From positions 1-51,092 of the forward strand of contig JAJUHJ010000006.1 in NCBI GenBank assembly GCA_029279965.1: a stretch of DNA of 51,092 nt. The letters run 5' to 3'. A model generated the notes under the pieces. It was not told the origin of the DNA, did not search any database, and saw nothing but the letters and a program-made list of their open reading frames with translations. Numbering within the stretch: position 1 is the stretch's first letter; every line of letters begins with the position of its first letter. Source of the DNA: Phyllobacteriaceae bacterium (GTDB lineage: Bacteria; Pseudomonadota; Alphaproteobacteria; Rhizobiales; Rhizobiaceae). This document shows, piece after piece, positions 1 to 9,034 of the stretch. A program made the position numbers and the translations under genes.

Positions 1-32
1 CGAAAATCGATTCAGATTTTCGGGCCGATGCT
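1..32 (-). repeat. Partial copy of rhizobial-type intergenic repeat (copy A)
   Basis: Read on the minus strand, these 32 bases match the first 32 bases of the repeat copy at 14753, including the inner palindrome AAAATCTGAATCGATTTT. The window edge cuts the element off. It lies just downstream of leuC and has no coding potential. Confidence 0.7.
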
Positions 33-36
33 GCTT

Positions 37-1446
37 TTACTTCCAATCGCGAATGTCGACGAAATGGCCGGCAATCGCAGCCGCCGCCGCCATGGCGGGC
101 GAGACGAGGTGGGTGCGGCCCTTGAAGCCCTGGCGACCCTCGAAGTTGCGGTTCGAGGTAGAGGCACAACGCTCACCCGGCTTCAGGCGATCATCGTTCA
201 TGGCCAGGCACATGGAACAACCGGGCTCGCGCCAGTCGAAGCCTGCTTCGATGAATATCTTGTCCAGACCCTCAGCCTCGGCCTGCGCTTTCACGAGACC
301 GGAACCCGGCACGATCATCGCATCGATCCGCTCATGTACCTTGCGCCCCTCGGCAATCTTCGCTGCGGCGCGCAAATCCTCTATGCGGCCATTGGTGCAG
401 GAGCCGATGAAGACGCGATCGAGTGCGATGTCGGTGATCTTGGTGCCCGGCACCAGACCCATATACTCCAGCGCCCGCTTCTTGGAATGGCGCTTGTTTT
501 CGTCGGTGATCAGGTCGGGGTCGGGAACAGAGCCCGTGACCGAGACCACATCCTCCGGCGAGGAACCCCACGTGACGATGGGTGGCAGATTAGCCGCATC
601 GAGCTTCACCACACGATCGAAATGCGCGCCGTCGTCCGAATGCAGCGTTTCCCAGTAGGCGCGTGCCATGTCCCAGGCTTTGCCCTTGGGCGCGCGCGGA
701 CGACCCTCGATATAGGCATAGGTTGTCTCGTCCGGCGCAATCATGCCGGCCCGTGCGCCGCCCTCGATGGACATGTTGCAGACCGTGATGCGGCCTTCCA
801 TCGTAAGGGATCGGATTGCCTCGCCGGCATATTCGATGACGTGGCCCGTTCCGCCGGCTGTTCCGATCTCACCGATGATGGCAAGAATGATGTCCTTGGC
901 GGTAACGCCCTGCGGCAGCTTGCCGTCCACCTGCACCAGCATGTTCTTCGCCTTGCGCTGGATCAGCGTCTGGGTGGCAAGCACGTGCTCGACCTCCGAC
1001 GTGCCGATGCCGTGCGCGAGAGCGCCGAAAGCACCGTGAGTGGAGGTGTGGCTGTCGCCGCAAACGATGGTCATGCCCGGCAGGGTGAAGCCCTGCTCCG
1101 GTCCGACGATATGAACGATGCCCTGCCTGCGATCGGCTTCGTCGTAGTATTCGATGCCGAAATCGGCAGCATTCTTCGCCAAAGCCTCGACCTGAATCCG
1201 GCTCTCTTCGTTCTTGATGCCGAATTTGCGGTCCGGGGACGTGGGCACGTTGTGGTCGACCACCGCCAGCGTCTTTTCAGGCTGGCGCACTGTGCGCGCG
1301 GCCAGGCGCAATCCCTCGAATGCCTGCGGGCTCGTCACCTCGTGTACGAGATGCCGGTCAATATAGAGAAGGCAGGTCCCATCGTCCTGACGGTCGACCA
1401 GATGGTCGTCGAAAATCTTATCGTAAAGCGTACGTGGTGCGGTCAT
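37..1446 (-). CDS. leuC: 3-isopropylmalate dehydratase large subunit LeuC
   Basis: LeuC isomerises 2-isopropylmalate to 3-isopropylmalate in cytosolic leucine biosynthesis, together with the small subunit LeuD, which is not in this window. The 469-residue length is normal for the bacterial subunit. The aconitase-type [4Fe-4S] ligands are visible as Cys350 (in SCTNGR), Cys410 and Cys413 (in GCSMCLAMN). The N-terminal [13 protein letters not shown] block and the IEGGARAG block are family signatures. The ATG at 1446 gives the standard N-terminus (LYDKIFDDH), although no strong ribosome site precedes it. The next gene on the same strand, mgtC-like, lies 221 bases upstream, so leuC probably has its own promoter. 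I see no leader peptide rich in leucine codons. Confidence 0.97.
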   Translation of the reverse strand: MTAPRTLYDKIFDDHLVDRQDDGTCLLYIDRHLVHEVTSPQAFEGLRLAARTVRQPEKTLAVVDHNVPTSPDRKFGIKNEESRIQVEALAKNAADFGIEYYDEADRRQGIVHIVGPEQGFTLPGMTIVCGDSHTSTHGAFGALAHGIGTSEVEHVLATQTLIQRKAKNMLVQVDGKLPQGVTAKDIILAIIGEIGTAGGTGHVIEYAGEAIRSLTMEGRITVCNMSIEGGARAGMIAPDETTYAYIEGRPRAPKGKAWDMARAYWETLHSDDGAHFDRVVKLDAANLPPIVTWGSSPEDVVSVTGSVPDPDLITDENKRHSKKRALEYMGLVPGTKITDIALDRVFIGSCTNGRIEDLRAAAKIAEGRKVHERIDAMIVPGSGLVKAQAEAEGLDKIFIEAGFDWREPGCSMCLAMNDDRLKPGERCASTSNRNFEGRQGFKGRTHLVSPAMAAAAAIAGHFVDIRDWK

Positions 1447-1667
1447 TGTCGGTGTTTCCCAAGATCACGGAAGGAAGCCCTGATGAGCTGCGTCTTGTTT
1501 GTTCAGGCAAGTCGGCAGCGGCGCGCGCCGGAAATGCGTGCGAAGAAACGGCCGGGCAGGCGCTTTACGTCCTGCAGCACAAATGCCGTGCACATTGTGA
1601 AGTGTTCCGTGTCCATGCGCGGGGTAATACCAGTGTTTTCGCCGCGCGGCAATCGTTTCGGTGCCTG

Positions 1668-2189
1668 TCAGACCTCGTCGGTCCGCTCCCGTTCCTCTGG
1701 TGGCTGCTTCAGGTTCAGTCCCATCTCCAGACGGCGGATCGCTGCGAGCACGATGGCGCCCATAAGGCAGGACAGGGCCGCCACCAGCCAGAGACCAAGT
1801 CCAGCGGAAAGCCCTGTGGCTGCGGCCAGCCACATGCCGGCGCCCGTCGTCAGTCCACGCACATGGCCGCGTTTGAAAATGATGAAGCCGGCGGCGAGAA
1901 ACGCCACACCCGCGGTGATCGCCTCGACCAGGCGGACGGGATCGGTCCGCACGTGCTGATCGTCGAAGACAGGCATGGAAACGATTTCCACTGCAACGAT
2001 GGCAAACGTGGCAGAGGCCAGGCAGACGAGCATATGGGTGCGAAGGCCCGCCGGCCGGTCTGCAAGCTCGCGCTCGAAACCGAGAATGCCGCCGAGCAAA
2101 ACGGCAAGAAACAGACGCACCGCTATGACCTGCCATGGCAGGGCCGTCGTCGTGCGGAATTCATCCAGAAGGATTTCCATCCGCGTCAA
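1668..2189 (-). CDS. MgtC/SapB family inner-membrane protein
   Basis: The product has 173 residues with about four to five hydrophobic segments (near 20-38, 48-66, 87-105 and 110-150). It carries the family signature GGILGFERE followed by RPAGLRTHMLV around residues 33-55. MgtC-type proteins are inner-membrane modulators. In intracellular pathogens they act in magnesium limitation and affect the F-type ATPase, but most homologues in environmental bacteria have no proven role, so I make no specific claim. The C-terminal tail after residue 155 is charged and probably cytosolic, and it lacks the ACT-like domain of longer MgtC proteins. It stands alone between leuC and a repeat element. Confidence 0.85.
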   Translation of the reverse strand: MTRMEILLDEFRTTTALPWQVIAVRLFLAVLLGGILGFERELADRPAGLRTHMLVCLASATFAIVAVEIVSMPVFDDQHVRTDPVRLVEAITAGVAFLAAGFIIFKRGHVRGLTTGAGMWLAAATGLSAGLGLWLVAALSCLMGAIVLAAIRRLEMGLNLKQPPEERERTDEV

Positions 2190-2285
2190 CGCGAACGGGC
2201 GAGGCCGGTTCCGACGCCAGGGGCCGGGCGTAGGCTGCGGCGTGGTGCAGACAACAACAAAAGGAACGCCGTCACAGCGCTCTTT

Positions 2286-2382
2286 AGCGCGCCGTGCGTT
2301 TTTCGGGCGCGTGAGGACGCGCTATCTCGTTGAATTTACGCATCGTGCTTTCCGAAATCGAAACGGAATCTCGCCCGATGCT
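2286..2382 (-). repeat. Rhizobial-type intergenic repeat, full copy B
   Basis: On the minus strand this stretch aligns along its whole length with the copy at 14753-14852. It has the same AGCATCGG start, GGAAAGCACGATGCGTA core, GAGATAGCGCGTCC segment and CACGGCGCGCT end, while the stem around the first palindrome has diverged. Its outer end forms a perfect 8-bp stem with the following bases (CCGATGCT at 2375-2382 and AGCATCGG at 2385-2392). It lies between mgtC and rplS, downstream of rplS, where it could also act as a 3' end structure. Confidence 0.75.
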
Positions 2383-2434
2383 GGAGCATCGGAAAAGCAC
2401 AAAGCGCTTCTCGGAACAAACCTGATGTCGAGCC

Positions 2435-2965
2435 TTACTCGCCTTGCGACTCGGCAGGAGCCTCGCTGGGAGCTTCCTGGTTGGCGGCTTCTTCCGCAGC
2501 CTTTTCGGCGGCGAGCGCCTCTGCTGCGGCAACCTTCTCCGCCTCGATCCGCGACTTCTCGTCTGCCACTGCCTGGCGCGCGGCGTCATTCAGCTTGCGC
2601 GCACGGGCATTGGTGTTCTCGCTGATGCGCGCGGATTTGCCGCGGCGGTCGCGCAGGTAGTAAAGCTTGGCGCGGCGGACTTTACCGCGACGCACAACCT
2701 CAACGCCTTCCACCAGGGGCGAATAGACCGGGAACACACGTTCCACACCCTCGCCGTAGGAAATCTTGCGGACGGTGAAGTTTTCATGCAACCCGGAGCC
2801 GGAGCGCGCGATGCATACACCCTCGAAAGCCTGCACACGCGTGCGTGTGCCTTCCGTCACGCGGACCAGGACGCGCAGGGTGTCACCGGGCGAAAAATCG
2901 GGAAGTGTACGCTGAGCCGCAATCTTCTGGGCCTGCTCGGCCTCGAGCTGACGGATGAGATCCAT
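2435..2965 (-). CDS. rplS: 50S ribosomal protein L19
   Basis: L19 sits at the 30S-50S interface of the ribosome. The start is the ATG at 2965 ([11 protein letters not shown]), preceded by AGAGGA. The reading frame is open further upstream, but that part has no L19 features. Residues 1-115 are the L19 fold, with [16 protein letters not shown] and the basic [19 protein letters not shown] stretch. Residues from about 125 to 176 form an Ala/Glu/Lys-rich tail. This makes the protein 176 residues long against about 115 in E. coli; such tails are common in Rhizobiales L19. It lies 199 bases downstream of DUF4260 in the trmD cluster and may have its own promoter in that gap. Confidence 0.96.
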   Translation of the reverse strand: MDLIRQLEAEQAQKIAAQRTLPDFSPGDTLRVLVRVTEGTRTRVQAFEGVCIARSGSGLHENFTVRKISYGEGVERVFPVYSPLVEGVEVVRRGKVRRAKLYYLRDRRGKSARISENTNARARKLNDAARQAVADEKSRIEAEKVAAAEALAAEKAAEEAANQEAPSEAPAESQGE

Positions 2966-3164
2966 GGTCCTGTCCTCTTGTTCTTCTCGACCGCCAGAGC
3001 GCTCGTCTCGCCGGCAGTTTGACCAAACCACCCGATGAGTGCGCTTTCCAACAGGATGCGCAGGAGCGAATTCACGTTCTTTGCTGTTTCCGGCCATGAA
3101 TGGCAGGGGTGGCGCGCACATACACCACATCGATGGTCGAATCAACAGGTCTGCCGGTCTGATC

Positions 3165-3515
3165 TTACGCGCCGGTGCTGCCCAGATGGGTGTCCTTGAA
3201 GCCGGTCGCGTGCTTCAGTCCGAAGCCGAGCGCCCGGTCGAGCGCGATGTGGGCAGCCAGTATTGTTGCCAGATGAAGCGTCAGCATCGAACCGCTCGCC
3301 AGCGCGGCCAGGGCGATGATGACCGGCGCGATCCAGCTATGCACCGAATTGTAGCACCATGCCCCGACACGTGGCCCGGCAAGATAGCCGAACATGGAAA
3401 GGTCGGGCGCGAGGATCAGAATGAGGAAAACCCACCAATTGCCACCGGAAAATTGATAAGCGGCAAGCGCGGCAATGGCCAACGCGCCGTTCTCCGCCCG
3501 CAAGAGCATATTCAT
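3165..3515 (-). CDS. DUF4260 family small membrane protein
   Basis: The product has 116 residues and is mostly hydrophobic, with about three to four membrane segments. It carries the DUF4260 block [21 protein letters not shown] near residues 36-56, followed by a His-containing membrane stretch ([14 protein letters not shown]). No biochemical role is established for this family. The ATG at 3515 overlaps the trmD stop by four bases (ATGA), so translation is probably coupled to trmD. The open frame upstream of 3515 runs through trmD and is not used. Its place between trmD and rplS is unusual, since these two are neighbours in many bacteria. Confidence 0.8.
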   Translation of the reverse strand: MNMLLRAENGALAIAALAAYQFSGGNWWVFLILILAPDLSMFGYLAGPRVGAWCYNSVHSWIAPVIIALAALASGSMLTLHLATILAAHIALDRALGFGLKHATGFKDTHLGSTGA

Positions 3516-4219
3516 GTCTGCCCCTTCTGCTTCCGGTAGGCGGACCACAGATCGGGCCGCCGCTCCCTTGTCAGCTTTTCCGCTTCGGCAAGCCGCCATT
3601 CCGCGATTCTGCGGTGATTTCCGGAGGTCAGAACGTCCGGGATTTCGAGGCCTTCGAAGGTTTGCGGCCGCGTATAATGGGGGTGTTCGAGAAGACCGCT
3701 TTCGAAGCTTTCTTCCATGCCGGAGGTCTCGTTTCCCATGACGCCCGGCAGAAGCCGTACGACCGCGTCGAGGAGGACAAGAGCGGCCGGCTCGCCACCG
3801 GACAGGATATAGTCGCCAATGGAGATTTCCTCCAGCGCCCTTGTTTCGATCACGCGCTGGTCCACCCCCTCGAAACGGCCGCACAGGATGATGGCGCCGG
3901 GCCCGTTGGCCAGCGCGCGAATGCGGGCCTGGTTGAGTGGCTTTCCGCGCGGGCTCATGAGAATTCGCGGACGCGGATCGTCTTCGGGTGCGGCGGCATC
4001 CACGGCTCTGGCCAGAACATCCGGCCGCATCACCATGCCGGCCCCGCCGCCGGCTGGCGTATCATCGACGCTGCGGTGCCTGTCATGGGCGAAATCGCGT
4101 ATCTGCACGGTGTCCAGCGACCATACGCCGGCCGTGCGGGCACGCCCGGCGAGTGAAAGATTCAAGGGGCCGGGGAACATTTCAGGGTAGAGCGTGAGGA
4201 CCGTGGCGTGAAAGCTCAA
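3512..4219 (-). CDS. trmD: tRNA (guanine-N1-)-methyltransferase TrmD
   Basis: TrmD methylates G37 next to the anticodon of tRNAs reading CUN, CCN and CGG codons, using S-adenosylmethionine, and so prevents +1 frameshifting. The SPOUT trefoil-knot motifs are present: GRFEGVDQR (residues 114-122) and [14 protein letters not shown] (132-145). The family N-terminus ([17 protein letters not shown]) begins at residue 3, which requires a TTG start at 4217-4219. That codon overlaps the rimM stop (TTGA), so the two genes are translationally coupled. The 235-residue length is normal. The 3' end overlaps DUF4260 by four bases. Confidence 0.96.
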   Translation of the reverse strand: MSFHATVLTLYPEMFPGPLNLSLAGRARTAGVWSLDTVQIRDFAHDRHRSVDDTPAGGGAGMVMRPDVLARAVDAAAPEDDPRPRILMSPRGKPLNQARIRALANGPGAIILCGRFEGVDQRVIETRALEEISIGDYILSGGEPAALVLLDAVVRLLPGVMGNETSGMEESFESGLLEHPHYTRPQTFEGLEIPDVLTSGNHRRIAEWRLAEAEKLTRERRPDLWSAYRKQKGQT

Positions 4220-4812
4220 GATCGGCCTCCGGTTGCATCGGGCCCTTCGGAGCCCGGCGTACGTTTCCTGGAAGGCGGCGTCTCGTCCTCCAACCCGGCT
4301 GCCCGCCGGTTTATGTGGACGCGGCCGCCGTTCAGATCGATGTTCGGCACGGCATCGCGGGTGAAGGGGATCAGAACCGTTTGCCCGGAAGGCGGGCGAA
4401 TCTCCAGCAGGTCTCCGGCGCCGAAATCGTGGACAGCCACGATTCGGCCCGCGCCCTCACCGGCCTCGTCAACGACGGCCAGGCCGATCAGGTCCGCGTG
4501 GTAGAATTCCTCATCCTCCAGTTCCGCCGGCAGCGCGGAGCGGTCGATGAACAGTGCCTCCCCGTTCAGTGCCTCCGCCGCATTTCGATCCGCAACCCCT
4601 TCGAAACGCACGATGAGAACGCCCTTGCCGGGCCGCAGATCAGCGATTGTAAGGGATCGGCCGGTCGAGGTGTAGAGCGGGCCGTAGGCGGCGAGCGCCA
4701 TTGGATCTTCCGTGAGGGCCTTCACCCGCACTTCGCCCTTGATCCCGTGGGCTGCGCCGATGACGGCGAGCTGGACGGGATTTTCAAGAGGCATGGTCCC
4801 GGGATTCGTCAT
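4216..4812 (-). CDS. rimM: 16S rRNA processing / 30S maturation factor RimM
   Basis: RimM helps assemble the 30S head by binding S19. The N-terminal beta-barrel begins with [19 protein letters not shown], and a PRC-barrel follows with [11 protein letters not shown] and [22 protein letters not shown]. The last 30 residues form a charged tail beyond the PRC-barrel. The ATG at 4812 has AAGGATA just upstream; an ATG six codons later is the alternative. It overlaps trmD by four bases. rpsP, which usually precedes rimM, is absent: the gene upstream is zapA, only 23 bases away. Confidence 0.93.
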   Translation of the reverse strand: MTNPGTMPLENPVQLAVIGAAHGIKGEVRVKALTEDPMALAAYGPLYTSTGRSLTIADLRPGKGVLIVRFEGVADRNAAEALNGEALFIDRSALPAELEDEEFYHADLIGLAVVDEAGEGAGRIVAVHDFGAGDLLEIRPPSGQTVLIPFTRDAVPNIDLNGGRVHINRRAAGLEDETPPSRKRTPGSEGPDATGGRS

Positions 4813-4835
4813 TATCCTTGCCGTTCCGCGTCCTT

Positions 4836-5195
4836 TCAGGAGCGGGACAGTTTCGTGGCGACCGACTCGATGCGCTCAGCGAGTTCCACCAGAGTGCCGG
4901 TCAACGCAGCGTCGTTCTTGCCTGCCCTCGACAGGGCATCGTCGCGCGTCTTGCGCAGGGTTGCGATCTCGCTTTCAAGCCCGTGCATACGCTTTTGAAG
5001 CTCCGCCATCTCGTCCATCACCATGATACCTGCCATCACCGTGATGCGCTGATCGCCGATCTCTCCGAAGGCCTCTTTCAGGTGCCCGACATAGCGGTCG
5101 AAGCGTTCCGCAAGTTCGATAAGGTGTTCTTCCTGGCCTTCGTCGCAGGCCATGCGATAGGCCTTGCCGTCAATGGTGACCGTAACTTGCGCCAT
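4836..5195 (-). CDS. zapA: Cell division protein ZapA
   Basis: ZapA crosslinks FtsZ filaments and stabilises the Z-ring. The N-terminal head (VTVTIDGKAYRMACDEGQEEHL) and the C-terminal coiled coil (about residues 60-100) match the family. The ATG at 5195 gives the usual MAQVTVTIDGK start; a TTG three codons upstream is in frame but less likely. It lies 14 bases downstream of the DUF4164 gene, and this pair is a common Rhizobiales arrangement. The 6S RNA and 5-formyltetrahydrofolate cyclo-ligase genes that often follow zapA in this order are not here; rimM follows after 23 bases. Confidence 0.92.
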   Translation of the reverse strand: MAQVTVTIDGKAYRMACDEGQEEHLIELAERFDRYVGHLKEAFGEIGDQRITVMAGIMVMDEMAELQKRMHGLESEIATLRKTRDDALSRAGKNDAALTGTLVELAERIESVATKLSRS

Positions 5196-5209
5196 CTCTA
5201 TCAATCCGA

Positions 5210-5482
5210 CTAGCGGTCGAGGACGGCGCGGATCGTTTCCATCGCCGTCACAAGCCTGCGCGAAACTTCGCGATTGACCTCCGCAAGCCTTTCGGCCCGC
5301 GCTTCCGATTTGTCGATTTCCTGAGCGAGGCGGGCGCGATCCGCGCCCATGCGCTGCGCCTCCGCCTCGACATCAGAAAAGTCGCGCTGTTTTTCCAGCC
5401 TTGCTTCCGCGGCCGCTTCCAGTCCTTCGATGGCCTTTCCCAGCCGACCGAGCACCTCTCTGAGCGTGGTGTCACTGCTCAT
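5210..5482 (-). CDS. DUF4164 family small coiled-coil protein
   Basis: The product is a 90-residue, highly charged, almost wholly helical protein (LREVLGRLGKAIEGLEAAAEARLEKQ and onward) with no membrane segment. It matches DUF4164, a short family usually found directly upstream of zapA in Rhizobiales. Its function is not known. The neighbourhood suggests a role linked to division, but that is inference only. It is the first gene of a two-gene unit with zapA and is divergent from tkt. Confidence 0.8.
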   Translation of the reverse strand: MSSDTTLREVLGRLGKAIEGLEAAAEARLEKQRDFSDVEAEAQRMGADRARLAQEIDKSEARAERLAEVNREVSRRLVTAMETIRAVLDR

Positions 5483-5675
5483 TGCACCATCTCCGGCCCG
5501 CCCCGCCCGCGAATTGCCCGCAATCAGAAGAAATTACCTATGAAAGATTATGCGCTGGGTTAAACCGCCGTCAACATGCTGGACGGGCTATTCCCCCGTT
5601 TGCTCGCGCCATCCATCGTTTTGCGGGAAGAAAGCGGCGGTGGGAGAATGAACCTTCTTCCGGCAGGGGTGTTTG

Positions 5676-5703
5676 TTGACTTGGACCGAGCACCTGTTAT
5701 TTG
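5676..5703 (+). promoter_or_regulatory. Candidate sigma-70 promoter for tkt
   Basis: A TTGACT hexamer at 5676-5681 is followed after 16 bases by TATTTG. This lies about 43 bases before the tkt start. The -35 is good and the -10 is weak, so this is only a candidate. Confidence 0.3.
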
Positions 5704-5745
5704 TCCTTTGCTTTCTTGTGGCAGCCCCAGCAGCAGCGAGCAGAG

Positions 5746-7737
5746 ATGACTTCACGCGAAAAACACGACCGGATGGCAAATGCGATCCGCTTCCTCTCCA
5801 TGGATGCCGTGGAGAACGCCAAATCCGGGCATCCAGGCCTGCCGATGGGTGCGGCGGACATTGCGACAGTGCTGTTCACGCGCTTTATGACGCATGACCC
5901 GAAAAACCCCGGCTGGCCGGACAGGGACCGCTTTGTCCTTTCTGCCGGCCACGGATCGATGCTGCTGTATTCCCTGCTCTATCTCCTGGGTTACGAAGAT
6001 ATCACCATCGACGAGATCAAGAACTTCCGTCAGCTCGGATCGCGCACGGCAGGACATCCGGAGTACGGCCATGCGGCGGGGATCGAGACCACCACGGGCC
6101 CGCTAGGCCAGGGAGTCGCGAACGCCGTTGGAATGGCGCTCGCAGAGCGATTGCTTAACGCTCGCTTCGGCGACGATCTCGTCAACCACTACACCTACGC
6201 TCTGGTGGGCGACGGCTGCCTGATGGAAGGCATCAGCCAGGAAGCACTGGCCTTCGCCGGTCACCTGCGGCTTTCCAAGCTGATCGTGCTGTTCGACGAC
6301 AACCAGATTTCCATCGACGGACCGGTGTCGCTGGCCGATTCCACCGATCAGTGCGAACGATTCGCCGCATCGGGCTGGAACACGATGCGTGTCGATGGGC
6401 ACGATCCCGACGCCATCGCCGCCGCCATCGAGAAGGCGCGGCGGTCGGACCGCCCGACCATGATCGCGTTCCGCACCACCATCGGCCACGGCGCGCCTAC
6501 AAAGTCAGGCACGGCCAAGGTTCATGGCTCCCCGCTGGGAGCGGAGGAAATTGCCGAGACGCGCAAGGCGCTTGGATGGGAAGCAGCCCCCTTTGAGATA
6601 CCGTCGGACATCCTCGACGACTGGCGGCTTGCGGGTTTGCGCTCGGCCAAGGAGCGTGGCGCGTGGGAGAAGCGGCTGGCCGCTGCTGAGGCGGAGATCC
6701 GCGCCGAGTTCGAACGGAGAATGCGCGGCGATCTACCCGGTGCGCTTGCCGACGCGATGCTCGACTACAAGCGGAAGCTGACGAAAGAGACGCCCAAGGT
6801 GGCGACACGCAACGCTTCGGAGATGGCCCTCGAAGTCATCAATGATTGCGTGCCTGAGACTCTCGCCGGTTCTGCCGATCTTACCGGCTCGAACAACACC
6901 AAGACCAGCCAGACAGCCTCAGTCACCCCAACTGATTTTTCCGGTCGCTATATCCATTATGGCATCCGCGAACATGCCATGGCAGCGGCCATGAATGGCA
7001 TTACGCTGCATGGCGGCCTCATTCCCTACGGCGGAACCTTTCTCACCTTTTCCGATTATGCGCGCCCGGCCATGCGGCTCGCCTCGTTGATGGGCATCCG
7101 CTCCATCTTCGTGATGACGCACGATTCCATCGGCCTCGGTGAAGATGGACCGACACATCAGCCGGTGGAACACCTGGCGGCACTGCGCGCCATTCCCAAC
7201 CATCTGGTTTTCCGCCCAGCCGACGCCGTGGAGACGGCGGAATGCTGGCAAGTTGCGCTGGAGTCGCGCGATACGCCGTCTACTCTTGCGTTGACCCGGC
7301 AAAAGCTGGAGCCCGTACGCACGGAATTTACCGAAGAGAATCTTTGCGCCCGTGGTGCCTATGAATTGCTGCCCGCCAGCGATGAGGCCGAGGTGACAAT
7401 CTTCGCCAGTGGCTCGGAAGTGGAGATTGCCGTGGAGGCGCAGAAGCTTCTGGAAAAGCGTGGGCACCCCACACGCGTCGTATCGGTTCCCTGCTTCGAA
7501 CTGTTCGAGCGGCAGGATGACGATTACCGCGATGCCATCATCGGCGAAGCGCCGGTGCGGATCGCCATAGAGGCAGGCATTCGTCAGGGTTGGGACCGCT
7601 TTATCGGAAGTGACGGACTGTTTGTCGGAATGAGCGGATTCGGCGCCAGTGCGCCAGCCCCGGACCTTTACAAACATTTCGGCATTACGGCGGAAGCCGC
7701 GGTGGAGGCCGTCGAAGCGCGTCTTCGTGCGGCCTAA
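5746..7737 (+). CDS. tkt: Transketolase
   Basis: Transketolase moves two-carbon ketol units between sugar phosphates in the pentose phosphate and Calvin-type pathways, using thiamine diphosphate and a divalent metal. The product has 663 residues. The N-terminal signature [20 protein letters not shown] lies at residues 21-40, a GDGCLMEG thiamine-diphosphate/metal motif near 155, and the second signature [13 protein letters not shown] near 465. The start is the ATG at 5746 ([16 protein letters not shown]); the frame extends upstream to a TTG at 5701 without family similarity. It is followed by gap after 68 bases that contain a hairpin. Confidence 0.97.
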   Translation: MTSREKHDRMANAIRFLSMDAVENAKSGHPGLPMGAADIATVLFTRFMTHDPKNPGWPDRDRFVLSAGHGSMLLYSLLYLLGYEDITIDEIKNFRQLGSRTAGHPEYGHAAGIETTTGPLGQGVANAVGMALAERLLNARFGDDLVNHYTYALVGDGCLMEGISQEALAFAGHLRLSKLIVLFDDNQISIDGPVSLADSTDQCERFAASGWNTMRVDGHDPDAIAAAIEKARRSDRPTMIAFRTTIGHGAPTKSGTAKVHGSPLGAEEIAETRKALGWEAAPFEIPSDILDDWRLAGLRSAKERGAWEKRLAAAEAEIRAEFERRMRGDLPGALADAMLDYKRKLTKETPKVATRNASEMALEVINDCVPETLAGSADLTGSNNTKTSQTASVTPTDFSGRYIHYGIREHAMAAAMNGITLHGGLIPYGGTFLTFSDYARPAMRLASLMGIRSIFVMTHDSIGLGEDGPTHQPVEHLAALRAIPNHLVFRPADAVETAECWQVALESRDTPSTLALTRQKLEPVRTEFTEENLCARGAYELLPASDEAEVTIFASGSEVEIAVEAQKLLEKRGHPTRVVSVPCFELFERQDDDYRDAIIGEAPVRIAIEAGIRQGWDRFIGSDGLFVGMSGFGASAPAPDLYKHFGITAEAAVEAVEARLRAA

Positions 7738-7761
7738 CACCACTTTCTTGTCCTTATCGAA

Positions 7762-7778
7762 CGCCGCCTAGAGCGGCG
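7762..7778 (+). other. GC-rich hairpin between tkt and gap
   Basis: A perfect 6-bp stem, CGCCGC / GCGGCG, encloses the loop CTAGA. It has no following T-run, so it is not a clear terminator. It may stabilise or separate the tkt and gap messages. Confidence 0.4.
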
Positions 7779-7805
7779 CCAAGCTCGCCGGAGGTAATGG
7801 TAATC

Positions 7806-8819
7806 ATGACCGTCAAAGTAGCCATCAATGGATTTGGTCGTATCGGCCGCAATATTCTGCGGGCCATTCATGAATCCGGCCGCAAGGATATTGAGGTCGT
7901 TGCAATCAATGATCTGGGTCCGATCGAGACCAATGCCCATTTGCTGCGCTACGACAGCGTTCATGGGCGCTTTCCTGCAGAGGTGAAGGTCGAGGGCGAC
8001 AGCATCAGAGTCGATTCCGCCTCGTTCAAGGTGTTGGCGGAACGGGACCCGGCCAATCTGCCGTGGGGCGATCTGGGCGTCGACATTGTGCTCGAATGCA
8101 CGGGCATCTTCACTGCGAGAGACAAGGCGTCGGCGCATATTGATGCAGGCGCTAAGCGTGTTCTGGTTTCCGCCCCTTCCCAGGGGGCCGACCTTACGGT
8201 GGTCTATGGGGTCAATCACGACAAGATCACCAAGGACCATATCATCATCTCGAACGCCTCCTGCACCACGAACTGCCTGGCGCCCGTCGCAAAGGTGCTG
8301 AACGACACCTTCGGCATCCAGAAGGGTTTTATGACAACGGTGCATGCCTATACGGGCGACCAGCCGACGCTCGATACGATGCACAAGGACCTTTACCGTG
8401 CCCGTGCCGCCGGCATGTCGATGATCCCGACCTCCACGGGAGCAGCGCGCGCGGTCGGTCTCGTGCTTCCGGAACTCCAGGGCAAGCTCGACGGCGTGTC
8501 CATTCGTGTGCCGACGCCGAATGTCTCCGTCATCGATTTCAAATTCGTGCCCAAACGTGCCGTGACTGTTGAGGAAGTTAACCAGACGTTGGTGGCCGCC
8601 GCTACAGAAGGTCCGCTGAAGGGCATCCTTGCCTATACGGAAGAACCGCTCGTTTCGATCGATCTCAGCCACAACCCCGCCTCTTCCACCTTCGCGCTCG
8701 ACCAGACGAAGGTCATCGAGGGCGATCTTGTGCGGGTGATGTCTTGGTACGACAATGAGTGGGGTTTTTCCAACCGCATGGCCGATGTGGCGGCGGTGTT
8801 TGGAAAAACGATCGGATAG
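7806..8819 (+). CDS. gap: Glyceraldehyde-3-phosphate dehydrogenase, type I
   Basis: The enzyme oxidises glyceraldehyde 3-phosphate to 1,3-bisphosphoglycerate and works in reverse in gluconeogenesis. The product has 337 residues. The Rossmann start [13 protein letters not shown] is at residues 4-16, Asp36 in AIND is consistent with NAD preference, and the catalytic Cys153 lies in [12 protein letters not shown]. The ATG at 7806 is 11 bases after GGAGG. An ATG three codons earlier is only two bases from that site and is less likely. A strong terminator follows at 8931. Confidence 0.97.
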   Translation: MTVKVAINGFGRIGRNILRAIHESGRKDIEVVAINDLGPIETNAHLLRYDSVHGRFPAEVKVEGDSIRVDSASFKVLAERDPANLPWGDLGVDIVLECTGIFTARDKASAHIDAGAKRVLVSAPSQGADLTVVYGVNHDKITKDHIIISNASCTTNCLAPVAKVLNDTFGIQKGFMTTVHAYTGDQPTLDTMHKDLYRARAAGMSMIPTSTGAARAVGLVLPELQGKLDGVSIRVPTPNVSVIDFKFVPKRAVTVEEVNQTLVAAATEGPLKGILAYTEEPLVSIDLSHNPASSTFALDQTKVIEGDLVRVMSWYDNEWGFSNRMADVAAVFGKTIG

Positions 8820-8930
8820 CGCGTGCGTTCGGTCTGAAGGCAAGGAGCGACGAGCGTCTGCTTCGGCTTTTCCGAAAATCGATGCCGGTTTACCGGCGGA
8901 CATCGTAACCGAACTGGCATCTTGTGGTCG

Positions 8931-8964
8931 AAACCCGGCATCCCATGTGCCGGGTTTCTTTATT
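8931..8964 (+). terminator. Rho-independent terminator after gap
   Basis: The 10-bp arms AAACCCGGCA and TGCCGGGTTT enclose a 7-base loop and are followed by CTTTATTTG. It lies 112 bases after the gap stop and 70 bases before the antiporter gene. Confidence 0.85.
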
Positions 8965-9034
8965 TGTTGCGGCTTCTTGCATTGCCTCGGCAATCACCGC
9001 AATTTAGCCAGGGAACACCTATTCAGAGAGGCTT

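Noticed and set aside
1447-1667. Leucine leader peptide before leuC
   Set aside because: A 37-codon frame exists on the minus strand, but it has no run of Leu codons and no terminator/antiterminator pair.
28-1959. 643-codon open frame on the plus strand
   Set aside because: It is antisense to leuC and mgtC and has no recognisable domain. Such frames are common opposite high-G+C genes.
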